A stretch of DNA of 64,000 nt, taken from the NCBI RefSeq assembly GCF_040111675.1, contig NZ_CP157794.1, forward strand, positions 3,617,501 to 3,681,500, in the 5' to 3' direction. A program made the position numbers and the translations under genes. The stretch comes from Salinarimonas sp. Lineage in GTDB: Bacteria > Pseudomonadota > Alphaproteobacteria > Rhizobiales > Beijerinckiaceae. How positions within the stretch are numbered: position 1 is the first letter of the stretch; every line of letters starts with the position of its first letter. Below are positions 35,607-43,714 of the stretch, piece by piece. The notes beneath the pieces were generated by a model. That model saw only the letters and a list, made by a program, of their open reading frames with translations. It was not told where the DNA came from and did no database searches.

Positions 35607-36341
35607 TCACCGCAGATCCGACACGTAATGCGCCTTCTCCGTCCGGCACAGCGACAGCCGCCATTCCACCGGCGCGCCGTCGAGCCCGACGGCCACGCGG
35701 TCGACCTGGAGCAGCGGCGCGCCCTCCGCGACGCCGAGCGCGGCGGCGACCTCCGGCGGGGCGGCGATGGCCTTCAGCCGCTCCACCGCGCGGGCGACGG
35801 GGATGCCGTAGACGTTGGCGTACATCTCGTAGAGGTTGTTCGGCAGATCGCGCTTGTCGAGGTCCGGAAAGCGGGCCTTCTCCACCACGATGCGCTCGTG
35901 CACGCAGACCTCGCCGTCCAGCGCGCGCAGCCGCTCGAGCCGCACCACGCGCGCGCCGCGCGCGAGCCCGAGCCGCGCCGCCTCGGCCGCATCGGCGCGG
36001 CCGGATCCGATCGAGAGAAACCGGCTCGTCGGGAACTTGGCCGGCCCGTCGTCGGGCACGAGCTTGAAGAACTGGAACAGGATGCGCGCGTCGTCGTGGC
36101 GGGCGACGTAGGTCCCCCTCCCCTGCCGGCGCACCACCAGCCGCTCGGCGGCCATGGCGTCCAGCGCCTTGCGCACCGTGCCCTGCGAGACGCCGAGGTC
36201 GGCGGCGAGCTCGGGCTCGCTCGGGATCACGGCCCCGGCCTGCCAGACGCCGTCGGAGATGCGCTTGACCAGGACGTCGCGGACCCGGCGGTAGAGCGGG
36301 CGATAGCCCAGCGCGTCCTGCGCCGCCTCGCGCTCGATCAT
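35607..36341 (-). CDS. suyR: GntR-family regulator with UTRA domain, probable sulfolactate regulator
   Basis: A 244-residue regulator. The N-terminal GntR winged helix is GAVIPSEPELAADLGVSQGT then VRKALDAMAAERLVVRRQGR, and the C-terminal UTRA ligand-binding domain includes VVRLERLRALDGEVCVHERI. It stands at the edge of the sulfolactate cluster, so sulfolactate or sulfopyruvate is a likely effector. A palindrome CCTCTAACTTATAGAGG lies just upstream of its start. The symbol follows the usual name of regulators beside suyAB and is an inference from context. Confidence 0.78.
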   Translation of the reverse strand: MIEREAAQDALGYRPLYRRVRDVLVKRISDGVWQAGAVIPSEPELAADLGVSQGTVRKALDAMAAERLVVRRQGRGTYVARHDDARILFQFFKLVPDDGPAKFPTSRFLSIGSGRADAAEAARLGLARGARVVRLERLRALDGEVCVHERIVVEKARFPDLDKRDLPNNLYEMYANVYGIPVARAVERLKAIAAPPEVAAALGVAEGAPLLQVDRVAVGLDGAPVEWRLSLCRTEKAHYVSDLR

Positions 36342-36375
36342 CGCTGCCCCATCCTCGTCTCTCCTGGTCCTTGGT

Positions 36376-36392
36376 CCTCTAACTTATAGAGG
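36376..36392 (-). promoter_or_regulatory. Palindrome upstream of the GntR regulator gene
   Basis: CCTCTA and TAGAGG form a 6-base inverted repeat around ACTTA, 35 bases before the regulator start. The core CTTATA is shared with the two candidate operators in front of suyA, which suggests autoregulation. Confidence 0.4.
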
Positions 36393-36426
36393 AATCGACA
36401 CGACACAAGCAGTTGCAGCCTGCCCG

Positions 36427-36619
36427 TGTCATCCCCAGCCGGAGCGAGCGGAGCGAGCGCAGGGGAAGGGGACCCAGCGCGAGGACTCTTCGCGCCGAAG
36501 GCGCTCCATAGGCGGCGACCAGCCGCCTGGACGGCGGCGGAAGAGCGCCTACGGCGCAACATTCTTGCGCTGGATCCCCTTCCCTTCCGCGCCTACGGCG
36601 CTCCAGCCGGGGACGACAG
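36427..36619. repeat. Large palindromic intergenic repeat, copy A
   Basis: About 193 bases with imperfectly complementary ends: the left TGTCATCCCCAGCCGGAGCG faces the right CGCTCCAGCCGGGGACGAC. Inner arms also pair (GGGGAAGGGGACCCAGCGC against GCGCTGGATCCCCTTCCC). It fills most of the 298-base gap between the GntR regulator and tctB. It is related to copy B at 41477 and more distantly to copies C and D. It holds no plausible gene. Confidence 0.75.
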
Positions 36620-36639
36620 TGGGTGGCCACCCTCCCCCC

Positions 36640-37116
36640 TCAGAACAGCGCCCCCCGCGGCACGGGGACGAGCAGAACCTCGACGAACAGCAGGTAGAAC
36701 CCGCCCACCAGCGCAAGCGCCGCCGCGACGTAGGCCGCCGTGCGCTTCGCCGTCCAGCGATCGTACTCCGCGATGGCGAGGACGGCGAGGAAGCCCGCGA
36801 TCGAGGTGGTGAAGAACCCCAGCCGCGGCATCAGCACGGCCCAGGCGACGAGCGCGAGAGCCAGCAGCAGCCGGCGCGGCGTCGAGCCGGTCTCGACGAC
36901 CGGCGGCGGGCCGGTGCGACCGAGCGCCCGCAGGCCGAGGATGCCGAGCGCGCTCGCGATCATGATCCCGGCGATCACCCGCGGGAACACGGCGCCGAGC
37001 GGGCTCATCTCCAGGCTGCCGGCGATCATCCAGACGCCGAGCGCGACGAAGAGCACGCACAGCACGATCGTGCCGACGTCGCCGCGGGGGCGCGAGGCGG
37101 TGTCTTCAGTCGGCAT
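36640..37116 (-). CDS. tctB: Tripartite tricarboxylate transporter, small membrane subunit (TctB)
   Basis: A 158-residue protein with four membrane helices, for example GTIVLCVLFVALGVWMIAGS and LLLALALVAWAVLMPRLGFF. This is the TctB layout: a short cytoplasmic start, a helix pair, a basic loop and a second pair. It overlaps the large subunit gene by 11 bases. In sulfolactate degraders this transporter set is called SlcHFG and is proposed to import sulfolactate. Substrate assignment here rests on the neighbours. Confidence 0.88.
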   Translation of the reverse strand: MPTEDTASRPRGDVGTIVLCVLFVALGVWMIAGSLEMSPLGAVFPRVIAGIMIASALGILGLRALGRTGPPPVVETGSTPRRLLLALALVAWAVLMPRLGFFTTSIAGFLAVLAIAEYDRWTAKRTAAYVAAALALVGGFYLLFVEVLLVPVPRGALF

Positions 37117-38647
37117 TGACGCTCTCCCGGGGCGTGGGGGCGACGCCCGCCCGGCGCGCGCGGCGCGCCTTCAGGGTGTCCATGACGATGGGGTAGAGCA
37201 GCGTGATCACCGCCAGCGCCGCGATGGCGAGGCTGATCGGCCGGCCGAAGAACATCCCCCAGACGTTCCCCTGCGCGTTGCCGATGAGCCAGGCCTGGAC
37301 GAAGCCCTGCTCGGCGATGGGCCCCAGGATGACGCCCAGCACGATCGGCGAGGGCTGGAAGCCGAACCGCGCCAGGATCCAGCCGAGGAAGCCGAGCCCG
37401 AGCATCGTGTAGACGTCGTGCATCGAGTTGTGGATGGCGAACGAGCCGATGATGGTCAGGAACGCCACGGTCGGCACCAGCACCGCCTTCGGGATCGAGA
37501 CGATGGCCTGGTAGGCGTAGCGCCCGACGAGGAGGCCCGTCGGCAGCATCAGGATCGTGGCGATCAGCAAGCCGAAGATGAAGGTGAAGACGATGTCGCC
37601 CTGGCCGGTGAACAGGCCCGGCCCGGTGCGGATGCCCTGGACGAGGAGCGCGCCGAGGATGACGGCGTCCGGCGGCGTGCCGGGGATGCCGAGCACCAGC
37701 GTCGGGATGAAGCCGCCCCCGACGGTGGCGTTGTTGGCGCTCTCCGTCGCGAGGATGCCGCCGGGCTCGCCCTTGCCGAAGCGCTCGGGGTGCTTCGCCG
37801 TGCGCCGCGCTTCCGAATAGGAGACGAGCGAGGCGATGGAACCGCCGGCGCCGGGCAGGATGCCCACCACCGTGCCGACGACGGAGGAGCGGATCAGGTT
37901 GAACCAGTTCTGCCCGCAATGGCGCAGGGCCTCGGCGAGACGAAAGCCGCCGGCCTGCACCGAGACCTTGAGATGCGGATCGGGCCGCGCCACGAGGTCG
38001 ATCACGACCGGGATGCAGTAGAGGCCGATGAGCGCGGCGATCACGTCGAAACCGCCGACCAGCATCGGCTGGTCGAGCGTGTAGCGCACGTCGCCGCCCA
38101 CCACCGCGACGCCGACGGTGGCGAGGAAGAGCCCGAAGGCCGCGCCGAGGATGCCCTTGAGCGTGTCGCCCTGCGAGAGCGCCGAGATCAGGGTGAGCCC
38201 GAAGATGGCGAGCCAGAAATATTCCGGCGGCCCGAAGGCCAGCGCCACCTTGGAGAGCGGCGGCGACAGGAAGAGCAGCGCCAGGGCGCCGACGATGCCG
38301 CCGACCACCGAGGCGAGCGTCGCCAGCGTCACGGCGAGATTGCCGTCGCCGCGCTTCGCCATGGGGAAGCCGTCGAAGGTGGTGGCGATGGCGGACGGCG
38401 TGCCGGGCGTGTTGACCAGGATCGCCGCGAAGGCGCCGCCGTAGATCGCGCCGGTATAGATCGCGCCGAGCGCGATCAGCCCCGAGGCCGGGGCCATGGC
38501 GAAGGTGAAGGGCACGAGCACCGCGACAGCCATGGTCGCGGACAGGCCCGGCAGCGCGCCGATCACCGTGCCGAGGAGAACGCCGCCCAGCGCGAGCAGC
38601 AGGTTGAACGGCGTCAGCGCCTGCGCGAGGTACGGCAGGAGGTCCAT
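37106..38647 (-). CDS. tctA: Tripartite tricarboxylate transporter, large permease subunit (TctA)
   Basis: A 513-residue permease with about twelve helices. Family motifs are GTVIGALPGLSATMAVAVLV near the start, IYTGAIYGGAFAAILVNTPG, VVGILPGAGGSIASLVSYSE and TLVLGIPGTPPDAVILGALL. ATG at 38647 gives MDLLPYLAQALTPFNLL; the longer frame is discarded. It is expected to take up sulfolactate with the periplasmic binding protein encoded upstream. It is separated from that gene by 127 bases containing two stem-loops. Confidence 0.94.
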   Translation of the reverse strand: MDLLPYLAQALTPFNLLLALGGVLLGTVIGALPGLSATMAVAVLVPFTFAMAPASGLIALGAIYTGAIYGGAFAAILVNTPGTPSAIATTFDGFPMAKRGDGNLAVTLATLASVVGGIVGALALLFLSPPLSKVALAFGPPEYFWLAIFGLTLISALSQGDTLKGILGAAFGLFLATVGVAVVGGDVRYTLDQPMLVGGFDVIAALIGLYCIPVVIDLVARPDPHLKVSVQAGGFRLAEALRHCGQNWFNLIRSSVVGTVVGILPGAGGSIASLVSYSEARRTAKHPERFGKGEPGGILATESANNATVGGGFIPTLVLGIPGTPPDAVILGALLVQGIRTGPGLFTGQGDIVFTFIFGLLIATILMLPTGLLVGRYAYQAIVSIPKAVLVPTVAFLTIIGSFAIHNSMHDVYTMLGLGFLGWILARFGFQPSPIVLGVILGPIAEQGFVQAWLIGNAQGNVWGMFFGRPISLAIAALAVITLLYPIVMDTLKARRARRAGVAPTPRESVNAD

Positions 38648-38670
38648 GGGTGGACGTCTTTCGTGCGACG

Positions 38671-38743
38671 GCGCGCCCGCGGGCGCGCGGCGTCGGCGGG
38701 ATGAAGGGAAACGGCGGGCGGCGAGGAGTGGCGCCGCCCGCCG
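38671..38743 (-). other. Stem-loops between tctC and tctA
   Basis: Two strong inverted repeats occur. The first, at 38671-38688, is GCGCGCCC and GGGCGCGC around GC. The second, at 38712-38743, has 12-base perfect arms (CGGCGGGCGGCG and CGCCGCCCGCCG) around an 8-base loop. Neither is followed by a T-run. They probably stabilise the upstream tctC message or lower readthrough into tctA, a common device between binding-protein and permease genes. Confidence 0.55.
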
Positions 38744-38774
38744 CATGGACGGGCCGTCGGGAGTGAGGACGCGG

Positions 38775-39722
38775 TCAGTTCGCGGCCTGGGCGGCCGCCT
38801 CGATCTCCGTGCGGCGCTCGGCCATGAAGGCGTCGACGTCCTGGTAGGGCACGTCGATCACGACGAAGGCGCCGTCGTCCATGGCCTGGCGCATGGCCGG
38901 CTCGTTGTTCATGGCCTGGAACGCGTCGGAGACCTGCTGGCGCACGTCCTCCGGCGTGTCCTTCGGCACCGCGACGCCGCGATAGGCGCCGCCCACCATG
39001 TCGTAGCCGAGCTCCTGGAAGGTCGGCACGTCGGGGAAGAGCGGCAGGCGCTCCTCTGCGGCCACCGCCAGCATGCGCACCGCCTCGCCCTGGGCGGCCG
39101 CCACCGTCGAGTAGCCCCACTGCGCCGAGACCTGGTCGCCGAGCAGCGCCGTCACCGACGGGCCGGTGCCGGAGAAGGGCACGTAGGTGGTGGTGACGCC
39201 GGCGAGACCGTCGAAGCGGCTCTGCGCCAGGCTGTTGGCCGAGTTCGAGCCCGAGCCCGAGAAGGTGACGAGGCCCGGGTTCTCCTTGGCGAAGTTCACC
39301 AGGTCCTCGAGCGTCTGGAACTGGCTGTCCGCCTTCACGATGATCGCGTCCGGCGTGTAGTGGAACCAGTAGACGGGCGTGAGGTCCGCCGTCTCGTAGC
39401 CGGGCGAGCTCATCAGCGGCTGCAGGATCACGTGGGGCAGGTTGATGCCCATGATCGTGTGGCCGTCGGCCGGCATGGAATTGAGCTGCGACCAGGCCTG
39501 CGCGCCGCCGGCGCCCGCCTGGTACTTGACGATGAGCTGGTGGTCGAACGTGTCGGCGAAGACCGGCTGCTGCAGGCGCGCGGCGATGTCCGACTCGCCG
39601 CCCGGCGAGAACGGGATGATGTAGTCGACGTCCTTCTCGGGGAAGGCGAAGGCCGGGCCGGCCGCGGCTGCGGCGAGGCCGGCCGCGAGCGTCAGCGCGA
39701 GGGTGGTGGTCGTGCGGGTCAT
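38775..39722 (-). CDS. tctC: Tripartite tricarboxylate transporter substrate-binding protein (TctC)
   Basis: A 315-residue periplasmic protein with a Sec signal peptide ending near AGPAFAFP (residues 21-28). YIIPFSPGGESDIAARLQQP and VKYQAGAGGAQAWSQLN correspond to the two ligand-binding loops of the Bug/TctC family, and VPTFQELGYDMVGGAYRGVA is typical of domain two. It is the first gene of the leftward tctCBA-type unit (order C, A, B). It is divergent from suyA and is probably controlled by the two operator-like repeats in the shared promoter. Confidence 0.92.
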   Translation of the reverse strand: MTRTTTTLALTLAAGLAAAAAGPAFAFPEKDVDYIIPFSPGGESDIAARLQQPVFADTFDHQLIVKYQAGAGGAQAWSQLNSMPADGHTIMGINLPHVILQPLMSSPGYETADLTPVYWFHYTPDAIIVKADSQFQTLEDLVNFAKENPGLVTFSGSGSNSANSLAQSRFDGLAGVTTTYVPFSGTGPSVTALLGDQVSAQWGYSTVAAAQGEAVRMLAVAAEERLPLFPDVPTFQELGYDMVGGAYRGVAVPKDTPEDVRQQVSDAFQAMNNEPAMRQAMDDGAFVVIDVPYQDVDAFMAERRTEIEAAAQAAN

Positions 39723-39831
39723 TGCGGCTGTTTCCTCTCCGATGATGTCGGTGTCGATCCGTCCGCTGGCGGGACGGTTGACCGTCAGGAGAGCGCGCGG
39801 ACGGTCGGCTGTCAAACCATTTCCTGTCTGT

Positions 39832-39849
39832 TGTCTTATGCAAGACTGG
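39832..39849. promoter_or_regulatory. Operator-like repeat O1 in tctC/suyA divergent promoter
   Basis: TGTCTTATGCAAGACTGG contains the inverted arms GTCTT and AAGAC around ATGC. The same 18 bases, with one change, recur 81 bases downstream. O1 is nearer the tctC side. It is a plausible binding site for the UTRA/GntR regulator. Confidence 0.6.
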
Positions 39850-39896
39850 ATGGGAAGTCGCGCCCCGCCAACGGCTTGCAGAGGCCGCGACGCGCC

Positions 39897-39930
39897 TTGA
39901 CCCTGCGTCTTATGTCTTATACAAGACTGG
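39897..39930 (+). promoter_or_regulatory. Candidate suyA promoter with operator-like repeat O2
   Basis: TTGACC (39897-39902) and TACAAG (39920-39925) are 17 bases apart and could be -35 and -10 boxes for suyA. The operator copy TGTCTTATACAAGACTGG (39913-39930) covers the -10 box, with an extra half site GTCTTAT at 39907. Occupancy would block RNA polymerase, which suits a GntR repressor released by its inducer. Confidence 0.5.
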
Positions 39931-39960
39931 GACCCATCCCACATCCGAGAAGAGGAAGCC

Positions 39961-40248
39961 ATGGGGATCCCGCATCTCCTCGTTCACGACAAGAAGGACA
40001 CCGTCGGTGTCGTCGTCGTGGAGGATCTCAAGGCCGGCACCGAGATGCTGTGCGTCGTCACGGAGGACAATTCCTCCTTCCACCTGACCGCCGAGATGGA
40101 CGTCCCCATCGGCCACAAGATCGCGCTCAAGGACATCGCCGAGGGCGACACGGTGTGGAAGTACGGCCAGGACATCGGCAAGGCCGTCGCGCCCGTCGGC
40201 CAGGGCGAGCACGTCCACGTTCACAACGTCAAGACCAAGCGCTGGTGA
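39961..40248 (+). CDS. suyA: (2R)-sulfolactate sulfo-lyase, alpha subunit
   Basis: A 95-residue SAF-domain protein of the UxaA/altronate dehydratase small-subunit type. It begins [20 protein letters not shown] and has [18 protein letters not shown], then [20 protein letters not shown]. SuyA with SuyB splits (R)-sulfolactate into pyruvate and sulfite. The assignment to SuyA rather than another UxaA-type dehydratase rests on the small separate subunit and on slcC, comC and the exporter beside it. GAAGAGGAA precedes the ATG. Confidence 0.88.
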   Translation: MGIPHLLVHDKKDTVGVVVVEDLKAGTEMLCVVTEDNSSFHLTAEMDVPIGHKIALKDIAEGDTVWKYGQDIGKAVAPVGQGEHVHVHNVKTKRW

Positions 40249-40258
40249 GGACGACCCC

Positions 40259-41440
40259 ATGACCATGCAATACTCCAACCTCGAGTTCATGGGCTGGCGG
40301 CGCGAGAACGGCCGCGTCGGCGTGCGCAACCACGTCGTCCTGCTCCCCCTCGACGACCTGTCCAACGCCGCCTGCGAGGCGGTGGCGAACAACATCAAGG
40401 GCACGCTCGCGCTGCCGCACGCCTACGGGCGCCTGCAGTTCGGCGAGGATCTCGACCTGCATTTCCGCACGCTGATCGGCATCGGCTCGAACCCGAACGT
40501 GGCCGCCGTGGTGGTGATCGGCATCGAGGACGGCTGGACCCAGCGCGTCGTCGACGGCATCGCCAAGACCGGCAAGCCGGTCACCGGCTTCGGCATCGAG
40601 GGCACCGGCGACATCATGACGATCGCCAAGGCCTCGCGGGTCGCCAAGGACTACCTGCAGTGGGCCTCCGAGCTGCAGCGCGAGGTCTGCCCGATCAAGG
40701 ACCTGTGGGTCTCGACCAAGTGCGGCGAGAGCGACACGACGACGGGCCTCGCCTCCTGCCCGACGGTCGGCAACATGTACGACAAGCTGATCCCGCTCGG
40801 CCTCACCGGCGTGTTCGGCGAGACCTCCGAGATCACCGGCGCCGAGCATCTGTGCAAGGCGCGCGCGGCGACGCCGGAGGTGGCCGAGAAGTTCATGGCG
40901 ACCTGGCAGGCCTACATGGACGAGGTGATCGAGCCCTTCAAGACGTCGGACCTCTCCGAGAGCCAGCCGACCAAGGGCAACATCGCCGGCGGCCTGACCA
41001 CGATCGAGGAGAAGGCGCTCGGCAATCTCGAGAAGATCGGCCGCGAGTGCACCTATATCGACGTGCTCGAGCCGGCGGAAGCGCCCGCCAAGGGCCCCGG
41101 CCTCTACTTCATGGACACGTCCTCGGCCGCGGCCGAGTGCGTCACCCTGATGGCGGCGGCGGGCTACGTGGTGCACACCTTCCCGACCGGCCAGGGCAAC
41201 GTCATCGGCAACCCGATCGTCCCGGTGATCAAGATCACGGGGAACCCGCGCACCGTGCGCACGATGTCGGAGCACGTCGACGTCGACGTCTCGGGCGTGC
41301 TGCGGCGCGAGATGACGATCCCGCAGGCGGGCGATGCGCTGATCGACATGATCGTGCGCACGTCCAACGGCCGCCTCACGGCCGCGGAGGCGCTCGGCCA
41401 CCGCGAGTTCGTGATGACGAAGCTGTACCGCTCGGCGTGA
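40259..41440 (+). CDS. suyB: (2R)-sulfolactate sulfo-lyase, beta subunit
   Basis: A 393-residue UxaA-family large subunit. It has [20 protein letters not shown] at the N-terminus, [20 protein letters not shown] with a Cys suited to the metal site, [20 protein letters not shown], and [20 protein letters not shown] near the end. This fold dehydrates sugar acids, or in SuyB eliminates sulfite from sulfolactate. It follows suyA by ten bases and forms the catalytic complex with it in the cytoplasm. A 194-base palindromic repeat follows before the exporter gene. Confidence 0.9.
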   Translation: MTMQYSNLEFMGWRRENGRVGVRNHVVLLPLDDLSNAACEAVANNIKGTLALPHAYGRLQFGEDLDLHFRTLIGIGSNPNVAAVVVIGIEDGWTQRVVDGIAKTGKPVTGFGIEGTGDIMTIAKASRVAKDYLQWASELQREVCPIKDLWVSTKCGESDTTTGLASCPTVGNMYDKLIPLGLTGVFGETSEITGAEHLCKARAATPEVAEKFMATWQAYMDEVIEPFKTSDLSESQPTKGNIAGGLTTIEEKALGNLEKIGRECTYIDVLEPAEAPAKGPGLYFMDTSSAAAECVTLMAAAGYVVHTFPTGQGNVIGNPIVPVIKITGNPRTVRTMSEHVDVDVSGVLRREMTIPQAGDALIDMIVRTSNGRLTAAEALGHREFVMTKLYRSA

Positions 41441-41476
41441 TCGGGTCACAGGGGCGGCCGGCGACGGCCGCTCCCT

Positions 41477-41670
41477 TGTCGTTCCCGGCCGAAGGTCGCG
41501 CAGCGACCGGAGGGGAAGGGAACCCAGCGCAAGAAACCTGCGCCGAAGGCGCTCCGTCGCCGCCGGCCAGGCGGCTGGTCGCCGCTGAAGGCCGCCGCTG
41601 CGCGGCGAACAAGCCGTGCTGGGTCCCCTTCCCCTCCGCGTGCTCCGCACGCTCCGGCCGGGGACGACAG
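41477..41670. repeat. Large palindromic intergenic repeat, copy B
   Basis: About 194 bases between suyB and the exporter gene. The ends TGTCGTTCCCGGCC and GGCCGGGGACGACA pair, and inner arms GGGGAAGGGAACCCAGC and GCTGGGTCCCCTTCCCC pair. It shares most of its outer and inner arms with copy A at 36427. It interrupts what should otherwise be a continuous suyAB-suyZ-slcC-comC operon. Confidence 0.75.
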
Positions 41671-41699
41671 GCTGGCGCCCCGGAACCAGAAGAGCGCGC

Positions 41700-42746
41700 A
41701 TGAACGCCCCCTCCTTCCTGCCGAGCGTCTCGATCACCGGGACCGTGCGCAAGCTCGGGCCCGGTTTCGCGTTCGCGGCCGCGGTCGCGGTGGCGGCGAC
41801 GCTCGCCGCGCCGGCGGTGGCGCTCGTCTTCCCCATTCCCGCGATGGTGCTGGCGCTCCTCGTCGGCATCGCGCTCAACCGCGTAGCCGCCGCGCCGATC
41901 TTCCAGCCGGGGCTGACCTTCTGCGTCAAGAAGCTGCTGCGCTGGGCCGTGGCGCTGCTGGGCTTGCGCATCGCGCTCGGCGACATCGTCGCGCTCGGCC
42001 TCGCCACCGCGCTGATGGTGATCCTCGCCATGGCGGCGACGATCCTCGCCGGCTTCGCGCTCGCCCGCACCTTCGGCCAGCGCAGCGAGTACGGCGCGCT
42101 CGCCGGCGCCGCGACCGCGGTCTGCGGCGCCTCCGCGGCGCTCGCCACCACCACCGTGCTCCCGAACTACAAGGGCAAGGAGGCGGACGTCGCCTTCGTC
42201 GTGGTGGCGGTGAACGCGCTCTCGACGCTCGCCATGATCGCCTACCCGCCGCTCGCGGTCGTGCTCGGCTTCGACCACCTGACGACCGGCGTGCTGCTCG
42301 GCGCGACCATCCACGACGTCGCGCAGGTGGTGGGCGCGGGCTACGCGGTCTCCGAGACCGCCGGCAACACCGCCGTCGTGGTGAAGCTGTTTCGGGTGTT
42401 CCTGCTGCTCCCGGTCGTGCTGATCATCGGCTGGTGGTTCGCCCGCGCCGGCGGGCACGCCGAGAACGCCAAGGTCCCCGCCCCGGTCTTCGCCTTCGTC
42501 TTCCTCGGCCTGTGCCTTCTCAACACGGCGATGGCCTATCTTCCGGCCCTGCAACCGGTCTATGCTCCGCTGCGCGAGGCCGCGATCGTCGCCTCGACCT
42601 GGGGGCTGCTCATCGCCATCGGCGCGCTCGGGCTCGGCACCTCGCTCGCCGCGATCGCCAGCCTCGGCTGGCGGCACATCGCGACGGTGACGGGCACGAC
42701 CCTCGTCATCCTGGCGATCGCGGCCGCCGCGCTCCTCGTCATCTGA
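41700..42746 (+). CDS. suyZ: YeiH-family sulfite/sulfate exporter
   Basis: A 348-residue membrane protein with about ten helices of the YeiH/UPF0324 family. AGAATAVCGASAALATTTVL and TTGVLLGATIHDVAQVVGAG are the two repeated signature segments. Proteins of this kind are annotated as sulfate or sulfite exporters. Its position between suyB and slcC fits removal of the sulfur anion released from sulfolactate. The ATG at 41700 is used. The symbol is given by analogy with other sulfolactate clusters. Confidence 0.82.
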   Translation: MNAPSFLPSVSITGTVRKLGPGFAFAAAVAVAATLAAPAVALVFPIPAMVLALLVGIALNRVAAAPIFQPGLTFCVKKLLRWAVALLGLRIALGDIVALGLATALMVILAMAATILAGFALARTFGQRSEYGALAGAATAVCGASAALATTTVLPNYKGKEADVAFVVVAVNALSTLAMIAYPPLAVVLGFDHLTTGVLLGATIHDVAQVVGAGYAVSETAGNTAVVVKLFRVFLLLPVVLIIGWWFARAGGHAENAKVPAPVFAFVFLGLCLLNTAMAYLPALQPVYAPLREAAIVASTWGLLIAIGALGLGTSLAAIASLGWRHIATVTGTTLVILAIAAAALLVI

Positions 42747-42768
42747 CCCCGTAGAGACAAGAACGACC

Positions 42769-43710
42769 ATGCCCGACATCGTCATCAGCGAGTTCATGGA
42801 CGAGGCCGCCATCGCCGCCTCCCTCTCCGGTTTCGACGTCCTCTACGATCCGGGCCTCGTCGACCGGCCGGACGACCTCGCCGCCGCCGTGGCGCAGGCC
42901 CGCGCGCTCGTCGTGCGCAACCGCACCCAGGTCCGCGGGGCGGTGCTCGAGGCTGCGCAGAGCCTCGTCTGCGTCGGGCGTCTCGGGGTCGGGCTCGACA
43001 ACATCGACGTCGCGGCCTGCGAGGCGCGCGGCGTGAAGGTCTTTCCCGCCACCGGCGCCAACGACATCGGCGTCGCGGAATACGTCATCGGCACGGCCAT
43101 GATGCTGATGCGCGGCGCCTACACCGCGACCGACGCGGTGATCGCGGGCGAATGGCCGCGCAACCGGCTGATGGGCCGCGAGGTCTACGGCAAGACCATG
43201 GGCCTCGTCGGCTTCGGGTCGATCGCCAGGGAGACCGGCAAGCGCGCCGCGGCCCTCGGGATGAAGGTCGTCGCCACCGACCCGTTCGTCGCGGCCGGCG
43301 ATCCCGCCTGGTCGCAGCCCTGGGGGAGCGTCGCCCAGCGCGCGCTCGACGCGCTGCTCGCGGAGGCGGACGTCGTCTCGCTGCACGTGCCGCTCACCGA
43401 CGCGACCCGCAACCTGATCGACGCCGCCGCCCTCGCCGCGATGAAGCCCGACGCCATCCTGATCAACGCCGCCCGCGGCGGCGTCGTCGACGAGCCGGCG
43501 CTGGCCGCCGCGCTGAAGGAGGGCCGCCTCGGCGGCGCGGCGCTCGACGTGTTCGAGACGGAGCCCCTGTCGGCCGAGAAGGGCGCGGTTTTCGCCGGCT
43601 GCCCGAACCTGGTGCTCACCCCGCACATCGCGGGCGTCAGCGTCGAATCGAACGTGCGCGTCTCGGCCGTCACCGCCGAGACCGTCCGCCGCGCGCTGAC
43701 GGAGGGCTGA
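42769..43710 (+). CDS. slcC: (S)-sulfolactate dehydrogenase
   Basis: A 313-residue D-isomer-type 2-hydroxyacid dehydrogenase. The N-terminus PDIVISEFMDEAAIAAS is the one I associate with SlcC. The NAD-binding fold is MGLVGFGSIARETGKRAAAL, and the catalytic Arg, Glu and His occur in INAARGGVVDEPAL, DVFETEPLS and LTPHIAGVS. SlcC oxidises (S)-sulfolactate to sulfopyruvate. It lies 22 bases after the exporter gene and four before comC. Confidence 0.9.
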   Translation: MPDIVISEFMDEAAIAASLSGFDVLYDPGLVDRPDDLAAAVAQARALVVRNRTQVRGAVLEAAQSLVCVGRLGVGLDNIDVAACEARGVKVFPATGANDIGVAEYVIGTAMMLMRGAYTATDAVIAGEWPRNRLMGREVYGKTMGLVGFGSIARETGKRAAALGMKVVATDPFVAAGDPAWSQPWGSVAQRALDALLAEADVVSLHVPLTDATRNLIDAAALAAMKPDAILINAARGGVVDEPALAAALKEGRLGGAALDVFETEPLSAEKGAVFAGCPNLVLTPHIAGVSVESNVRVSAVTAETVRRALTEG

Positions 43711-43714
43711 TCCC

